Assembly: GCA_910579145.1 (NCBI GenBank)
Contig: CAJTTQ010000003.1
Span: 11,448-75,373, forward strand
Length of the DNA: 63,926 nucleotides
Source: an uncultured Eubacterium sp.
GTDB taxonomy: Bacteria > Bacillota > Clostridia > Lachnospirales > Lachnospiraceae
Direction of reading: 5' to 3'
Within the stretch, counting starts at the first letter, position 1. Each line of letters begins with the position of its first letter. Positions 23,617 to 32,102 of the stretch are shown in pieces. The position numbers were made by a program, and so were the translations under genes. The notes below the pieces were generated by a model, which ran no database searches, had not been told where the DNA came from, and was given only the letters and a program-made list of their open reading frames with translations.

Positions 23617-23645
23617 TTGACAATATACTTATATAAGTATATAAT
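23617..23645 (+). promoter_or_regulatory. consensus promoter with operator 4 in the spacer
   Basis: TTGACA (23617-23622), 17-bp spacer, TATAAT (23640-23645). The spacer consists of the 18-bp palindrome TATACTTATATAAGTATA (23624-23641). It is a strong promoter that would be fully blocked by the bound repressor. Confidence 0.85.
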
Positions 23646-23685
23646 ATAATTGTAGCAAGGAGATAGCAGGAAAGGAGTTAAAGAA

Positions 23686-23847
23686 ATGGAGAACACCGAA
23701 GAAATGGCAGTATTCAAAAGTTACCTAAGACGTTTAATGAGGGACCTTAAAGACTTGCAAAAGGCGATTAAGGAAAAGAACACGGAGGAAGCCGAAAGGC
23801 TCATAAATGATTTAATCGAGGATACCCAAAAGGATATTGAAGATTAA
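23686..23847 (+). CDS. small helical phage protein
   Basis: This 53-residue protein starts after AAAGGAGTTAAAGAA, driven by the operator-4 promoter. It is strongly helical and charged (FKSYLRRLMRDLKDLQKAIK, then EEAERLINDLIED), probably a short coiled coil or helical hairpin. No family recognised. Tight repression suggests a product harmful or useful only in a certain state. Confidence 0.6.
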   Translation: MENTEEMAVFKSYLRRLMRDLKDLQKAIKEKNTEEAERLINDLIEDTQKDIED

Positions 23848-23950
23848 ATAGGGATTCACACAGGGGGCGGACTTCTTAACATTCCTGCTAACCGCCCCTA
23901 GTGTTTAAAGAAATAATAGCAGGAGAACAGGGAAAAATCAAGACACAATA

Positions 23951-23965
23951 GACCGATTCGGACAC
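23951..23965 (+). repeat. GACCGATTCGGACAC repeat, non-coding copy 2
   Basis: Identical to 22271-22285, with four more identical bases before it and three after. It lies 1.68 kb downstream of copy 1. Confidence 0.7.
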
Positions 23966-24045
23966 AAAAAGCCGGAGGGATTGGCAGCATGGGTTAAACT
24001 TATGCTCTATTTCACTATGGGAAAGGCGGTAAGGCGGAATCCAAA

Positions 24046-24081
24046 GGGGGCAGCAGGACATTTTACCCGCTGCCCCCTTTT
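24046..24081 (+). terminator. terminator before second transposase gene
   Basis: Perfect 9-bp stem GGGGGCAGC/GCTGCCCCC (24046-24054 with 24069-24077) and a TTTTC tail. It would block readthrough into the transposase gene 20 bases later. Confidence 0.85.
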
Positions 24082-24101
24082 CATCATAGGAGGTAGCAGG
24101 C

Positions 24102-25142
24102 ATGGGAAAGCTGTTTAAACAAATGAGCCATAACGACCGTATCAAAATGGAAGCCTTGTTAAATGCAGGACATTCCAAAGCGGAGGTAGCAAAGCAATTA
24201 CATTTCCATAGGAGTACGATATACCGGGAATATGACAAGGGTAAATATATGCACCGTAATTCTGATTATACGGAAGAGGAAAGGTATAGTAGTGACTTGG
24301 GGCAGAAAGCACACGACTACGCCCAAGAGGGAAAAGGCAGGGCATTAAAAATAGGGAATGATAGGGAATTGGCGGAGTGCATAGAGGATAAAATAGTAAA
24401 CGATAAGTACAGCCCGGAAGCAGCATTAGCGGAGATTGCAAAAGGGGAAAAGCAGTTTAAAACATCTATCAGTTTGCGGACGCTTTACAGATATATAGAC
24501 AATGGAATTTTCTTGAAACTGACAAACAAAGACCTACCTATTAAAAGTAAAAAGAAAAAGCATAATAAAAAGGTAAAGGTACAGAAAAGGGCAAGTGCAG
24601 GGGAAAGCATAGAAAACAGACCCGAAGAGGTAAAGGACCGGGAGATATTCGGTCATTGGGAAATGGATACAGTAAAGGGGCAACGTGGGGTTACAAAATC
24701 ATGTATGCTTGTGCTGACAGAAAGAAAGACCCGTGATGAAATCATAGTAAAGCTGAAAGACCAAACGGCAGCGTCCGTAGTGGAAGCGTTGGACCGGTTA
24801 GAAAGGAAATGGGGGGATATGTTTAGTAAGGTATTCCGCAGCATTACGGTAGATAACGGGGTGGAGTTTGCAGACTATGAGGGTATGGAAAAATCCGTGT
24901 TCGGAGAGGAAAAGCGTACCTTTGTTTTCTATTGCCACCCTTATAGCAGTTGGGAGCGTGGAAGCAACGAGAATAACAATAGGCTTATCCGCAGGCACAT
25001 ACCAAAAGGGGAAGATTTTGACGGCAGGCAGGACGCAGAGATAGAGTATATAGAAAAATGGATTAACAATTATCCAAGGGGAATCTTTGATTACAGAACA
25101 TCAGCGGAACTATTCGAGGAAGAGTTACAGAAATTGGCATAA
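24102..25142 (+). CDS. IS30-type transposase at prophage end
   Basis: This 346-residue IS30-family DDE protein has a helix-turn-helix at about 10-50, D189 (HWEMDT) and D251 (TVDNG). The WERGSNEN motif is also present. It is intact, has a strong AGGAGG ribosome site and phage-like base usage, and lies last in the prophage before tRNA-Gly. A terminal-repeat-like TGTCGCAAAA then ATTGACA follows about 20 bases after the stop, but no matching left repeat is seen upstream. It may be a resident IS remnant or a phage gene used for DNA movement. Confidence 0.88.
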   Translation: MGKLFKQMSHNDRIKMEALLNAGHSKAEVAKQLHFHRSTIYREYDKGKYMHRNSDYTEEERYSSDLGQKAHDYAQEGKGRALKIGNDRELAECIEDKIVNDKYSPEAALAEIAKGEKQFKTSISLRTLYRYIDNGIFLKLTNKDLPIKSKKKKHNKKVKVQKRASAGESIENRPEEVKDREIFGHWEMDTVKGQRGVTKSCMLVLTERKTRDEIIVKLKDQTAASVVEALDRLERKWGDMFSKVFRSITVDNGVEFADYEGMEKSVFGEEKRTFVFYCHPYSSWERGSNENNNRLIRRHIPKGEDFDGRQDAEIEYIEKWINNYPRGIFDYRTSAELFEEELQKLA

Positions 25143-25211
25143 AATTTTTTCAAAAACTTGTCGCAAAACTATTGACAAAAGATAATGTATCAATAGAAAA
25201 AAAGAAAAAGC

Positions 25212-25240
25212 TTGATTTTTTTCCAAAGTCGTGCTAAACT
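25212..25240 (+). promoter_or_regulatory. tRNA-Gly promoter
   Basis: TTGATT (25212-25217), 17-bp spacer, TAAACT (25235-25240), 8 bases before the tRNA. The host promoter therefore seems intact next to the prophage. Confidence 0.6.
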
Positions 25241-25248
25241 ACCATTAT

Positions 25249-25319
25249 GCAGATATAGTTCATTGGTAGAATGCTAGCTTCCCAAGCTGGAGAGGCGGGT
25301 TCGATTCCCGTTATCTGCT
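25249..25319 (+). tRNA. tRNA-Gly (CCC)
   Basis: The acceptor stem GCAGATA/TATCTGC, a D arm with TTGGTA, anticodon stem CTAGC/GCTGG with loop TTCCCAA (anticodon CCC) and T arm CGGGTTCGATTCCCG all fold well. CCA is not encoded. It borders the prophage's right end and may mark the attachment region. Confidence 0.95.
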
Positions 25320-25324
25320 CGCAT

Positions 25325-25357
25325 AAAAGAGATCGTCAGCGCATGGCGATCTCTTTT
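25325..25357. terminator. bidirectional terminator after tRNA and PHP gene
   Basis: Perfect 11-bp stem AAAAGAGATCG/CGATCTCTTTT (25325-25335 with 25347-25357). It serves the tRNA on the plus strand and the PHP gene on the minus strand, and overlaps the last codons of the latter. Confidence 0.85.
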
Positions 25358-26094
25358 CCGTTTTTATCAAACCACGCCACTCCGTTTGTCAGAATACGAT
25401 CCTCATCTGAACGGATCGCTTCGCAATAATCCTGAATGAAATGGAGCCGCCGTTTAAATGCCATCCCTCCCCGGAGCAGTTGTTTTGTATGTATATCGGA
25501 ACCTGCTGTCATCGGTAGATGGTGTTCCCTGCTGTACGCAATCGCCCGTTTATCGAATGCCGGATCGTTATGGCTCGGACTGCGCGGATTCGAGTGCGTC
25601 GCGTTGATGCCCTCCACGCCGTCTACATAATCCGGGAAAAGGCGGATTTTCGGGATATAGGGCTCTTCGCGGAATGGGTGGGCGTGTATGACGATACCCC
25701 CGGCAGCATGGATCAGGGCGTATTGTTCCTCAACCGTGGCGTTTTCAATCTCGGGGTGGGAAATGAGCCATTCCTTATCAATGCCGTAAATAAGAAACTC
25801 TGTCCCGTGGTAGGCGGCCTCATAGCCGAAAAACACGTCAAGTCCGATGCGGCTGCCCCATCTCAGTGTCTCTTCAAATGCCTGCCAGAAGTGCTCGATC
25901 CATTGATCCCAAGGCAGTGTGCGGTCGATCCGGGTGTTCCCGTGCCAGTTATGATTGGTCACGAAGATCCCGGTGTATCCGGCAGTTTTGCACGCGTTTG
26001 CCATATCTTTTCCGGTCGAGACGGCACAGGAACTCGCTTCGCTCGTATGAAGATGCGTTTCATATAAATATGGGTATTCATTTAATAAATTCAT
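25336..26094 (-). CDS. PHP-domain phosphoesterase
   Basis: This 252-residue protein of the PHP superfamily has metal-ligand motifs ETHLHTSEASSCA (HxH near 14-16), TNHNW, GYEAAY, HAHPFR and TAGSDIHT. PHP enzymes hydrolyse phosphate esters with two or three metals; the substrate is not evident. It is the second gene of a minus-strand operon with ispE, 14 bases apart. Confidence 0.85.
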   Translation of the reverse strand: MNLLNEYPYLYETHLHTSEASSCAVSTGKDMANACKTAGYTGIFVTNHNWHGNTRIDRTLPWDQWIEHFWQAFEETLRWGSRIGLDVFFGYEAAYHGTEFLIYGIDKEWLISHPEIENATVEEQYALIHAAGGIVIHAHPFREEPYIPKIRLFPDYVDGVEGINATHSNPRSPSHNDPAFDKRAIAYSREHHLPMTAGSDIHTKQLLRGGMAFKRRLHFIQDYCEAIRSDEDRILTNGVAWFDKNGKEIAMR

Positions 26095-26108
26095 GAGTAT
26101 CTTCCTCT

Positions 26109-26972
26109 TTATCGATATAAATCAGTAACAAAAACAAAGCAGCGGTATGGAAGCCGGCGGCAGACTTCTTTCGCGGCTTTTGCCTTGTCTGCGTCGTCGA
26201 AAATTCCAAAAACAGTTGGCCCGCTTCCGCTCATCAGGGAGCCGAGTGCGCCGTGTTCCAACATTGTCTTTTTAATGGTTTCAATTTCGGGATGCGCAGG
26301 TATCGTAACCGTTTCTAAAAGGTTTTCCATGTTTTTACACATGCGGTGCAGGTCGTTTTCCCGGATGCAGTCGATCATTGCATCAATGTCGGGATGGACG
26401 GTGTGTTCGTCCAGCTTGAGATTGGAATAAACAAATTTGGTAGAGATGTGGAAAACGGGCTTCGCGATCAGGACAAAACAGTCGGGGGCGTTTGGAAGCG
26501 GTGTGAGGAGCTCTCCGATTCCCTCGGATAGAGCTGTTCCTTTCATGATACAGTAGGGAATGTCCGCTCCCAGTCTGACGCCGCGCTTCATCAGTTTTTT
26601 TGCCGAAAGACGCAGCCCGAACAGCCGGTTGATCGCGATCATGCAAGAGGCTGCGTCCGTACTTCCACCAGCCATACCGGCGGCTACGGGGATCCGTTTA
26701 TCCAAATGGATGTCCAGGCCGTCCGTAATCCCAAATTCGTCCATCAGCAGTTTGGCGCTCTGGTATACGAGATTGTCCTCATTGACGGGGAGGAAATTCA
26801 GGTTTGTCGTGAGATGAATTCCCGGTGTTTTTGATTTTGTAAGGGTCAGACGGTCAAACAGGCGGATGCTCTGCATGATCATTTTTACTTCGTGATAGCC
26901 GTCTTCTCTTTTTCTTATTACATCCAGACCAAGATTGATCTTAGCCGGGGCATTGATCCATGTGGAGTCCAT
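26109..26972 (-). CDS. ispE: 4-diphosphocytidyl-2-C-methyl-D-erythritol kinase
   Basis: This 287-residue GHMP kinase of the MEP isoprenoid pathway phosphorylates CDP-ME. NAPAKINLGLDV at the N-terminus, the PVAAGMAGGSTDAA ATP loop and GALGSLMSGSGPTVFG near the C-terminus are diagnostic. The start at 26972 gives the normal length. An upstream ATG at 27020 would lie before the TATAAT-like -10 box on the minus strand (27003-27008), so it is unlikely. Confidence 0.93.
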   Translation of the reverse strand: MDSTWINAPAKINLGLDVIRKREDGYHEVKMIMQSIRLFDRLTLTKSKTPGIHLTTNLNFLPVNEDNLVYQSAKLLMDEFGITDGLDIHLDKRIPVAAGMAGGSTDAASCMIAINRLFGLRLSAKKLMKRGVRLGADIPYCIMKGTALSEGIGELLTPLPNAPDCFVLIAKPVFHISTKFVYSNLKLDEHTVHPDIDAMIDCIRENDLHRMCKNMENLLETVTIPAHPEIETIKKTMLEHGALGSLMSGSGPTVFGIFDDADKAKAAKEVCRRLPYRCFVFVTDLYR

Positions 26973-27112
26973 AAGCTGCACATCCTTTCCTTTTCGAAAC
27001 TTATTATAACATTTGTTCAATGAATAAAAAAGATGAAATTGGAAAAAATGTTACTAAAGATTTTAGCTCAAACTTGGTATTTATGCGCAAAGGCGCGCGA
27101 ATGGAGGAAACG

Positions 27113-27745
27113 ATGAGGGACTGGTTAAAAAAAGCGGGTTTTACGGCGGCGGTATTATTTGTGTGCGGATTGATGTATTTTTATGGAAAGGCGACGGATG
27201 AGCAGAAGATGCAGCGGGAGATCGCAAAGGAAGTCATCCGGCTCCATGTGGTGGCAAATAGCGACAGCGGAGAAGATCAAAAGCTGAAGCTGGAGGTAAA
27301 AGAAGAGATCTTGTCGCTTTTACGCGAACAGATGCGGGAGGACCAGACCGTGACGGCGGCCCAGCAGACGATCCGGGATCATCTGGATGAGATCGAGGAA
27401 GCGGCGGGGCGCTACATACAGGATATGGGTTACGACTATCCGGTGAAGGCGGAACTGGGAACCTGCTATTTCCCGGTAAAAGAGTATGGGGATCTCACAT
27501 TTCCGGCAGGGGAATATAAGGCATTGAAGGTAAATATCGGCAAATCGGAAGGAAAGAACTGGTGGTGTGTCATGTATCCGACCCTCTGCTTTGTGGACAG
27601 CACGTACCAGGTCGTACCGGACGAATCAAAAGAAAAACTGAAAGACAATCTGACGGAAGAGGAATACGATTCGCTTTTGTCAGGCGGGGATGATGTGGAG
27701 TATGGATTCAAAATATTGGATGTCATATCCGGCATTTTCAAATAG
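27113..27745 (+). CDS. spoIIR: stage II sporulation protein R
   Basis: This SpoIIR homologue is the forespore signal that triggers SpoIIGA processing of pro-sigma-E. ATG 27113 follows GGAGGAAACG and yields 210 residues with an N-terminal membrane segment (KKAGFTAAVLFVCGLMYF). The family core IAKEVIRLHVVANSDSGEDQ then LKLEVKEEI, and GKNWWCVMYPTLCFVD, is clear. It is divergent from ispE. Its presence supports a spore-forming host. Confidence 0.92.
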   Translation: MRDWLKKAGFTAAVLFVCGLMYFYGKATDEQKMQREIAKEVIRLHVVANSDSGEDQKLKLEVKEEILSLLREQMREDQTVTAAQQTIRDHLDEIEEAAGRYIQDMGYDYPVKAELGTCYFPVKEYGDLTFPAGEYKALKVNIGKSEGKNWWCVMYPTLCFVDSTYQVVPDESKEKLKDNLTEEEYDSLLSGGDDVEYGFKILDVISGIFK

Positions 27746-27751
27746 CCACGC

Positions 27752-27778
27752 TAAAGGTTTTGCTGTTTTGACCGAAAT
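27752..27778 (+). promoter_or_regulatory. sigma-D (FliA) type promoter
   Basis: TAAA (27752-27755), 15-bp spacer, ACCGAAAT (27771-27778), close to the flagellar consensus TAAA-N15-GCCGATAA. It lies 30 bases before the flagellar operon. Confidence 0.75.
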
Positions 27779-27807
27779 ATATAGTAGCGAAACTTTAGAG
27801 AGTGAGT

Positions 27808-30651
27808 GTGAAATCTATGATCATCCATGCAAATAACAAGATTTCCATTGACTTTAATGACACCGACCGGGCAAAAGAACCGGGCGCGTCAGTACAGAAT
27901 GCCACGGAAGGCAGTATTCCCCGTGTTGGGATTGAATTTACAAGGGATTGTGCGGTACAAAAGGATATGGAAAACAGTATCGTTTATACCGATGCGAATC
28001 GTAATAAGCAGCGTATAATGGAGGAAATAGCGGAAAATCTGCCGGCAAAAGAGTTTGATCCGGCTGATTTTATCAGCAAAAGTATGACCGGAAAAGATGC
28101 CAAAACGGTAGAAGAGGATGGGACCATACTGGAAGAATATGTGGCAGGAACGCTGGAACGTGCCATTGAGAGGGTGAAAGGCCAGCGTCAGGAGCAGGAA
28201 GAGGCCGTAGGACGCCAGGTAGAAAAACAGGAAGAAGTGCAGGAATTTTTTGGGGAGATGGAAAAGCGCATCCAGGAGGCATCCCAGATGGCCGCTGCTC
28301 TGCCGGGAATTTCCGAAGCAGCGGCGAAATATTTTTTGGATAACCATCTTCCGTTCAGTCCTGAAAATATAAAAAATTGCAGTTCCGTAACGGAACTTAC
28401 TACATATGCGGCAGACAGGGCTTCGTTTGAGGAAATGAAGCCGCAGATCGAAGCGGCAGTTATAAACAGTGGTTTAGAGGCGGGTGAAGAAAATCTGGAG
28501 GCAGCTAAGTGGCTGTATGAACACGATGTGCCGGTGACGGGTGACAACATACGCGCGTATGAAACGCTCCGGGCACTAGAAGAAGTGCCGCCGGACGTCC
28601 TTGCGGAGCGGATCGGGGATGCGGTACTCGATGGGATTACGCCGGAAGCGGCGGATCTGACCGTGCCTTCCCGGAGAGAAGCGTCGGAGCGTCTCTCCCG
28701 TCTGTGCGAGATGGATGACGACGCGCTGCGGACCGTCTTTCAGACAGAGGTTGATTTTATAACGGCGAAACGGCAGTTGGAAGAAATCCGGCTCACGATG
28801 ACGATAGACGCGGCGAGAGCGATGGAGAGCAAAGGGATCCATCTGGACGTCGGCAACCTGATGGAGATCGTCGAAGAGTTAAAGTCGATGGAGCAGGCAG
28901 CAGCACAAGAGATGCTGGCGACAGCCGGGATTCCGGTGAATGAGGAAAATACGCAGATCGCGGTTACGGCACTGCAGGCGGGACGGGATATTCTGCAGGC
29001 GCCGGCAGCCGTTTTCGGCGTGACGATCGCCTCGGCGGATCAGGATACGATCGTGGATGTGGCCGCTGCTGCGAATGAATCGAGAAGCCGGCTTGCGGCG
29101 GCAGATTCTTACGAGTCTGTGGGAACCGAAGTGCGCCGGGATCTGGGTGATTCGATACAAAAAGCATTTTCTCATGTCGGCGGGCTTTTAAAAGAGATGG
29201 GACTTCCAGCGACAGCGGCGAATGAACGTGCGGTTCGGATCCTGGCGTACAACCGGATGCCGATTACCGAAGAAAATATCCGTGCCATGAAAGAATATGA
29301 TGATAAGGTGACATCGATTGCCAAGGGGTTAAAGCCGGAAGTGGTAACGGAACTGATCCGCAGGCAGGAAAATCCGCTGGATATGGGGCTGGATGAACTG
29401 GATGAAAAGATTTCGGAAATCCGCGCGGAACTGACATCGAATGATATATCATTCCGCAAATATATATGGAAACTCGATCACAGCGGGGCAGTCACGCCGG
29501 AAGAGAGAAAGAGCATGATCGGGATATACCGTCTTCTCGACAAGGTCGAAAAAAGTGACGGAGCGGTGATCGGGCAGGTGGTCAAAGAGGGGCGTGAATT
29601 GTCCTTTTCGTCGCTGTTATCAGCCGTGCGTTCCCGTAAGGCGCAGGGGATCGATCAGTCGGTCGATGATGATTTTGGCGGCTTGGAACAGGTTGTGAAA
29701 AACGGCGAGAGTATCAGCGAGCAGATCGGGGCAGCGTTTGCCAACCATGTGGCGGCTCATCTACAGAAGGAACTTTCCCCCGCTGTATTAAAAAAGAAAA
29801 AGGATTGTTATCTGGAAGAGCCGCTGGAAGTTCTGTTAGACGAATGCCTGAATGGAGTTGAGGCGTTGGGAGAAGATGCCGGTTACTATGAGCAGCTTGC
29901 ATCGGAAATCCGGGAAATGGCGGCTGAGAGCGATGCGCAGATCGTGGAATTTTTGAAACAGTTAGATCTTCCAGACAGTATGGTCAATATCCACTGGATG
30001 AAATCGTATTTGGAACGGGGAGGAAAGCCGTTTTTGAAACTGTATTCGAAAGAAGAGAGCGACAGGATCGCGGATGTGTTTGATGATCCAGAGAAGCTTC
30101 AGGAAGTATATGAAGAGCTCGATGGGGTGCACGAAGAGCAGCTTGAGGAGAGAAAAAAGAAACCCGATGTCCAGTATGAGGATGTAAAGGATATCGCCCG
30201 TATGGCCGGCGGCATTTCCTTTTACCGTCAGATGCGTCAGTTTCAGAAATACGAGGTTCCGATCTACACCGAACAGGGCGTGACGGCTTGCAGCATTACT
30301 GTGAAGCAGGGCCGTGAATCCGAAAAAGGTACGGTGGAGATTTCTATGGAGATGCCGGGGGAACCGTCAGGGAGTGTGCAGGCGACATTCAAAGTCGCTG
30401 GCAGCCGGGTATCCGGTTTTGTGACGAGTGGGGACGAAAAGGCACTTCGGATGTGTGAAGATATGTTTCCTCAATTAGAAAAGGATTTGGAAATGAATGG
30501 TTTCACGATGGAGCGTGGAAATTTTGCGAATGGCAGGAGAAATTCATTTCATTCAGGTAATAGATTTGATGAAGCAGCTGCGAATGACAGACTCTATCTC
30601 GTGGCAAAACTATTTATTCAAAATGTGCAGAGAAAGGACGAACAATCATGA
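27808..30651 (+). CDS. FliK-like flagellar protein with helical repeats (DUF6240-like)
   Basis: This protein of about 948 residues is first in an operon with flagellin and FliS. GTG 27808 is preferred (TAGAGAG upstream); ATG 27817 is possible. The region from about 170 to 520 repeats a motif of the form (L/I/M)P(V/I/F)xxxNI: LPFSPENIKN, VPVTGDNIRAY, IPVNEENTQIA, MPITEENIRAM. The last 100 residues (VEISMEMPGEPSGSVQATFK, then PQLEKDLEMNGF) resemble the C-terminal domain of the hook-length control protein FliK. It is likely an export-regulating or hook-length protein; not characterised. Confidence 0.7.
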   Translation: MKSMIIHANNKISIDFNDTDRAKEPGASVQNATEGSIPRVGIEFTRDCAVQKDMENSIVYTDANRNKQRIMEEIAENLPAKEFDPADFISKSMTGKDAKTVEEDGTILEEYVAGTLERAIERVKGQRQEQEEAVGRQVEKQEEVQEFFGEMEKRIQEASQMAAALPGISEAAAKYFLDNHLPFSPENIKNCSSVTELTTYAADRASFEEMKPQIEAAVINSGLEAGEENLEAAKWLYEHDVPVTGDNIRAYETLRALEEVPPDVLAERIGDAVLDGITPEAADLTVPSRREASERLSRLCEMDDDALRTVFQTEVDFITAKRQLEEIRLTMTIDAARAMESKGIHLDVGNLMEIVEELKSMEQAAAQEMLATAGIPVNEENTQIAVTALQAGRDILQAPAAVFGVTIASADQDTIVDVAAAANESRSRLAAADSYESVGTEVRRDLGDSIQKAFSHVGGLLKEMGLPATAANERAVRILAYNRMPITEENIRAMKEYDDKVTSIAKGLKPEVVTELIRRQENPLDMGLDELDEKISEIRAELTSNDISFRKYIWKLDHSGAVTPEERKSMIGIYRLLDKVEKSDGAVIGQVVKEGRELSFSSLLSAVRSRKAQGIDQSVDDDFGGLEQVVKNGESISEQIGAAFANHVAAHLQKELSPAVLKKKKDCYLEEPLEVLLDECLNGVEALGEDAGYYEQLASEIREMAAESDAQIVEFLKQLDLPDSMVNIHWMKSYLERGGKPFLKLYSKEESDRIADVFDDPEKLQEVYEELDGVHEEQLEERKKKPDVQYEDVKDIARMAGGISFYRQMRQFQKYEVPIYTEQGVTACSITVKQGRESEKGTVEISMEMPGEPSGSVQATFKVAGSRVSGFVTSGDEKALRMCEDMFPQLEKDLEMNGFTMERGNFANGRRNSFHSGNRFDEAAANDRLYLVAKLFIQNVQRKDEQS

Positions 30652-32072
30652 AAATAAACACAAATATTTCGGCGATGCTTGCCAGCAGCCACTTAAACCG
30701 GACGCAGGATAATCTGACGACGAGCCTGGAGCGGCTTTCTTCGGGATACCGGATCAACAAAGCAGCAGACGACGCCGCTGGTATGGCGATTTCACAAAAA
30801 ATGCACGCGCAGATACGCGGGTTGGAGAGAGCTTCCCGCAACGGTGCGGATGGTGTTTCGTTTATCCAGACCGCAGAGGGGGCGCTGACCGAGACGGATA
30901 ACCTGCTCCAAAGATGCCGTGAATTATCGGTTCAGGCGGCAAACGGTGGAACGATGACGATCGAGGATAAAGAGGCGATCCAGAAAGAAATCGATTCGCT
31001 GATGGATGAGATCGACCGTCTGGCATCTGATACGGAGTTTAATACAAAGAGTATCTTGGATGGAAGCTGCTGTCGTCAGACGTCTTCCAACAATGTAGGG
31101 GTTAAGGTCATTTCCATGACAGATTATGTCGGACTGACTACATACGGGTTGACAGTTGACCGGCAGGCGACCCAGAGTACATTTACGACAGGAGCCTTCG
31201 GCATGGCGGCAGGTGATGAATTTACCGAGGCAGGCCAGATTCAGATCAATGGAGAGATCATTAAGATCAATCCGGGGGAGACATTAGAGGACGCGTATGC
31301 GAAGATCCGTGATTGCTGTGAGAGCATGAATATTGATGTAATGCCGGTTGATGGTACAGGTGCGGAAGCGGATATTGGTTCGGCATCGGCGTTGTATTTT
31401 GAATCGAAGCTCTACGGCGCCCAGTATACGATCGAGGTGACGACAGACAGTCCGGTACTGGCAGGATTACTCGGCGTAGATGGTGGTACTTATGTACCGG
31501 GGCAGGACGCAGAAGTAACGATTGATACAGGAAGTGATTCCGGTTTTTCAAAAACGGCAACCACGTTCGTTGAGGGCGGCCGTGTGACGGTTTCTGACCG
31601 TGACGGTTTCTGCATGATCTTTGATGTATCAAAAGCGGAGGCAGGTACGGATGCTGATGTCACTGTGCTGGATGCCGGTTTTGTCGCGATCCAGATCGGG
31701 GCAAATGAGGGGCAGACGATTGACATTTCCATACCACCGGTTACATGCAAATCCCTGAATATTGAATACTGTAATGTATGCACCGTGGCCGGGGCATCGG
31801 ATTCAATTAGCAAATTTAATGCGGCGATTGAGGAAGTTGCGGCAATCCGGGCGAAACTCGGCGCGTATGAGAATCGTTTGGATTCGGCTACGACAAGTCT
31901 GGATATTACGTCCCAGAACTTGACGGAAGCATGTTCGCGGATCGAAGATGTGGATATGTCAGCAGAAATGACGAGTTACACACAGCTTAGCGTTCTCGCG
32001 CAGGCAGGAACTTCTATGCTGGCACAGGCTAACAATCGTCCGCAGACGATCCTCCAGCTGCTGCAGGCGTAA
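30648..32072 (+). CDS. flagellin, cysteine-rich
   Basis: This 474-residue flagellin has an N-terminal D0/D1 region (MKINTNISAMLASSHLNRTQ, LSSGYRINKAADDAAGMAIS) and a C-terminal one (ENRLDSATTSLDITSQNLTE, MLAQANNRPQTILQLLQ), both typical. The middle (about 140-390) is variable. It contains ten cysteines in all, including CC pairs in GSCCRQ and RDCCES and the cluster EYCNVC. Flagellins usually have none. Its ATG overlaps the previous stop (ATGA), an unusual coupling for an abundant protein. Confidence 0.93.
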   Translation: MKINTNISAMLASSHLNRTQDNLTTSLERLSSGYRINKAADDAAGMAISQKMHAQIRGLERASRNGADGVSFIQTAEGALTETDNLLQRCRELSVQAANGGTMTIEDKEAIQKEIDSLMDEIDRLASDTEFNTKSILDGSCCRQTSSNNVGVKVISMTDYVGLTTYGLTVDRQATQSTFTTGAFGMAAGDEFTEAGQIQINGEIIKINPGETLEDAYAKIRDCCESMNIDVMPVDGTGAEADIGSASALYFESKLYGAQYTIEVTTDSPVLAGLLGVDGGTYVPGQDAEVTIDTGSDSGFSKTATTFVEGGRVTVSDRDGFCMIFDVSKAEAGTDADVTVLDAGFVAIQIGANEGQTIDISIPPVTCKSLNIEYCNVCTVAGASDSISKFNAAIEEVAAIRAKLGAYENRLDSATTSLDITSQNLTEACSRIEDVDMSAEMTSYTQLSVLAQAGTSMLAQANNRPQTILQLLQA

Positions 32073-32102
32073 TGGATGATGTGTGAATGATAGAAAGGAC
32101 GG

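Larger units (their letters stand above)
23848..24101 (+). other. non-coding region before second transposase
   Basis: It contains a GGGGCGG/CCGCCCC stem around 23864-23900 without a T run, the 15-bp repeat GACCGATTCGGACAC at 23951-23965, and a strong hairpin at 24046-24077. No gene is seen. Confidence 0.6.

Noticed and set aside
25249..25319. tRNA-Gly as a proven attachment site
   Set aside because: No duplicated tRNA end or integrase is visible in the window; the left prophage border is outside.
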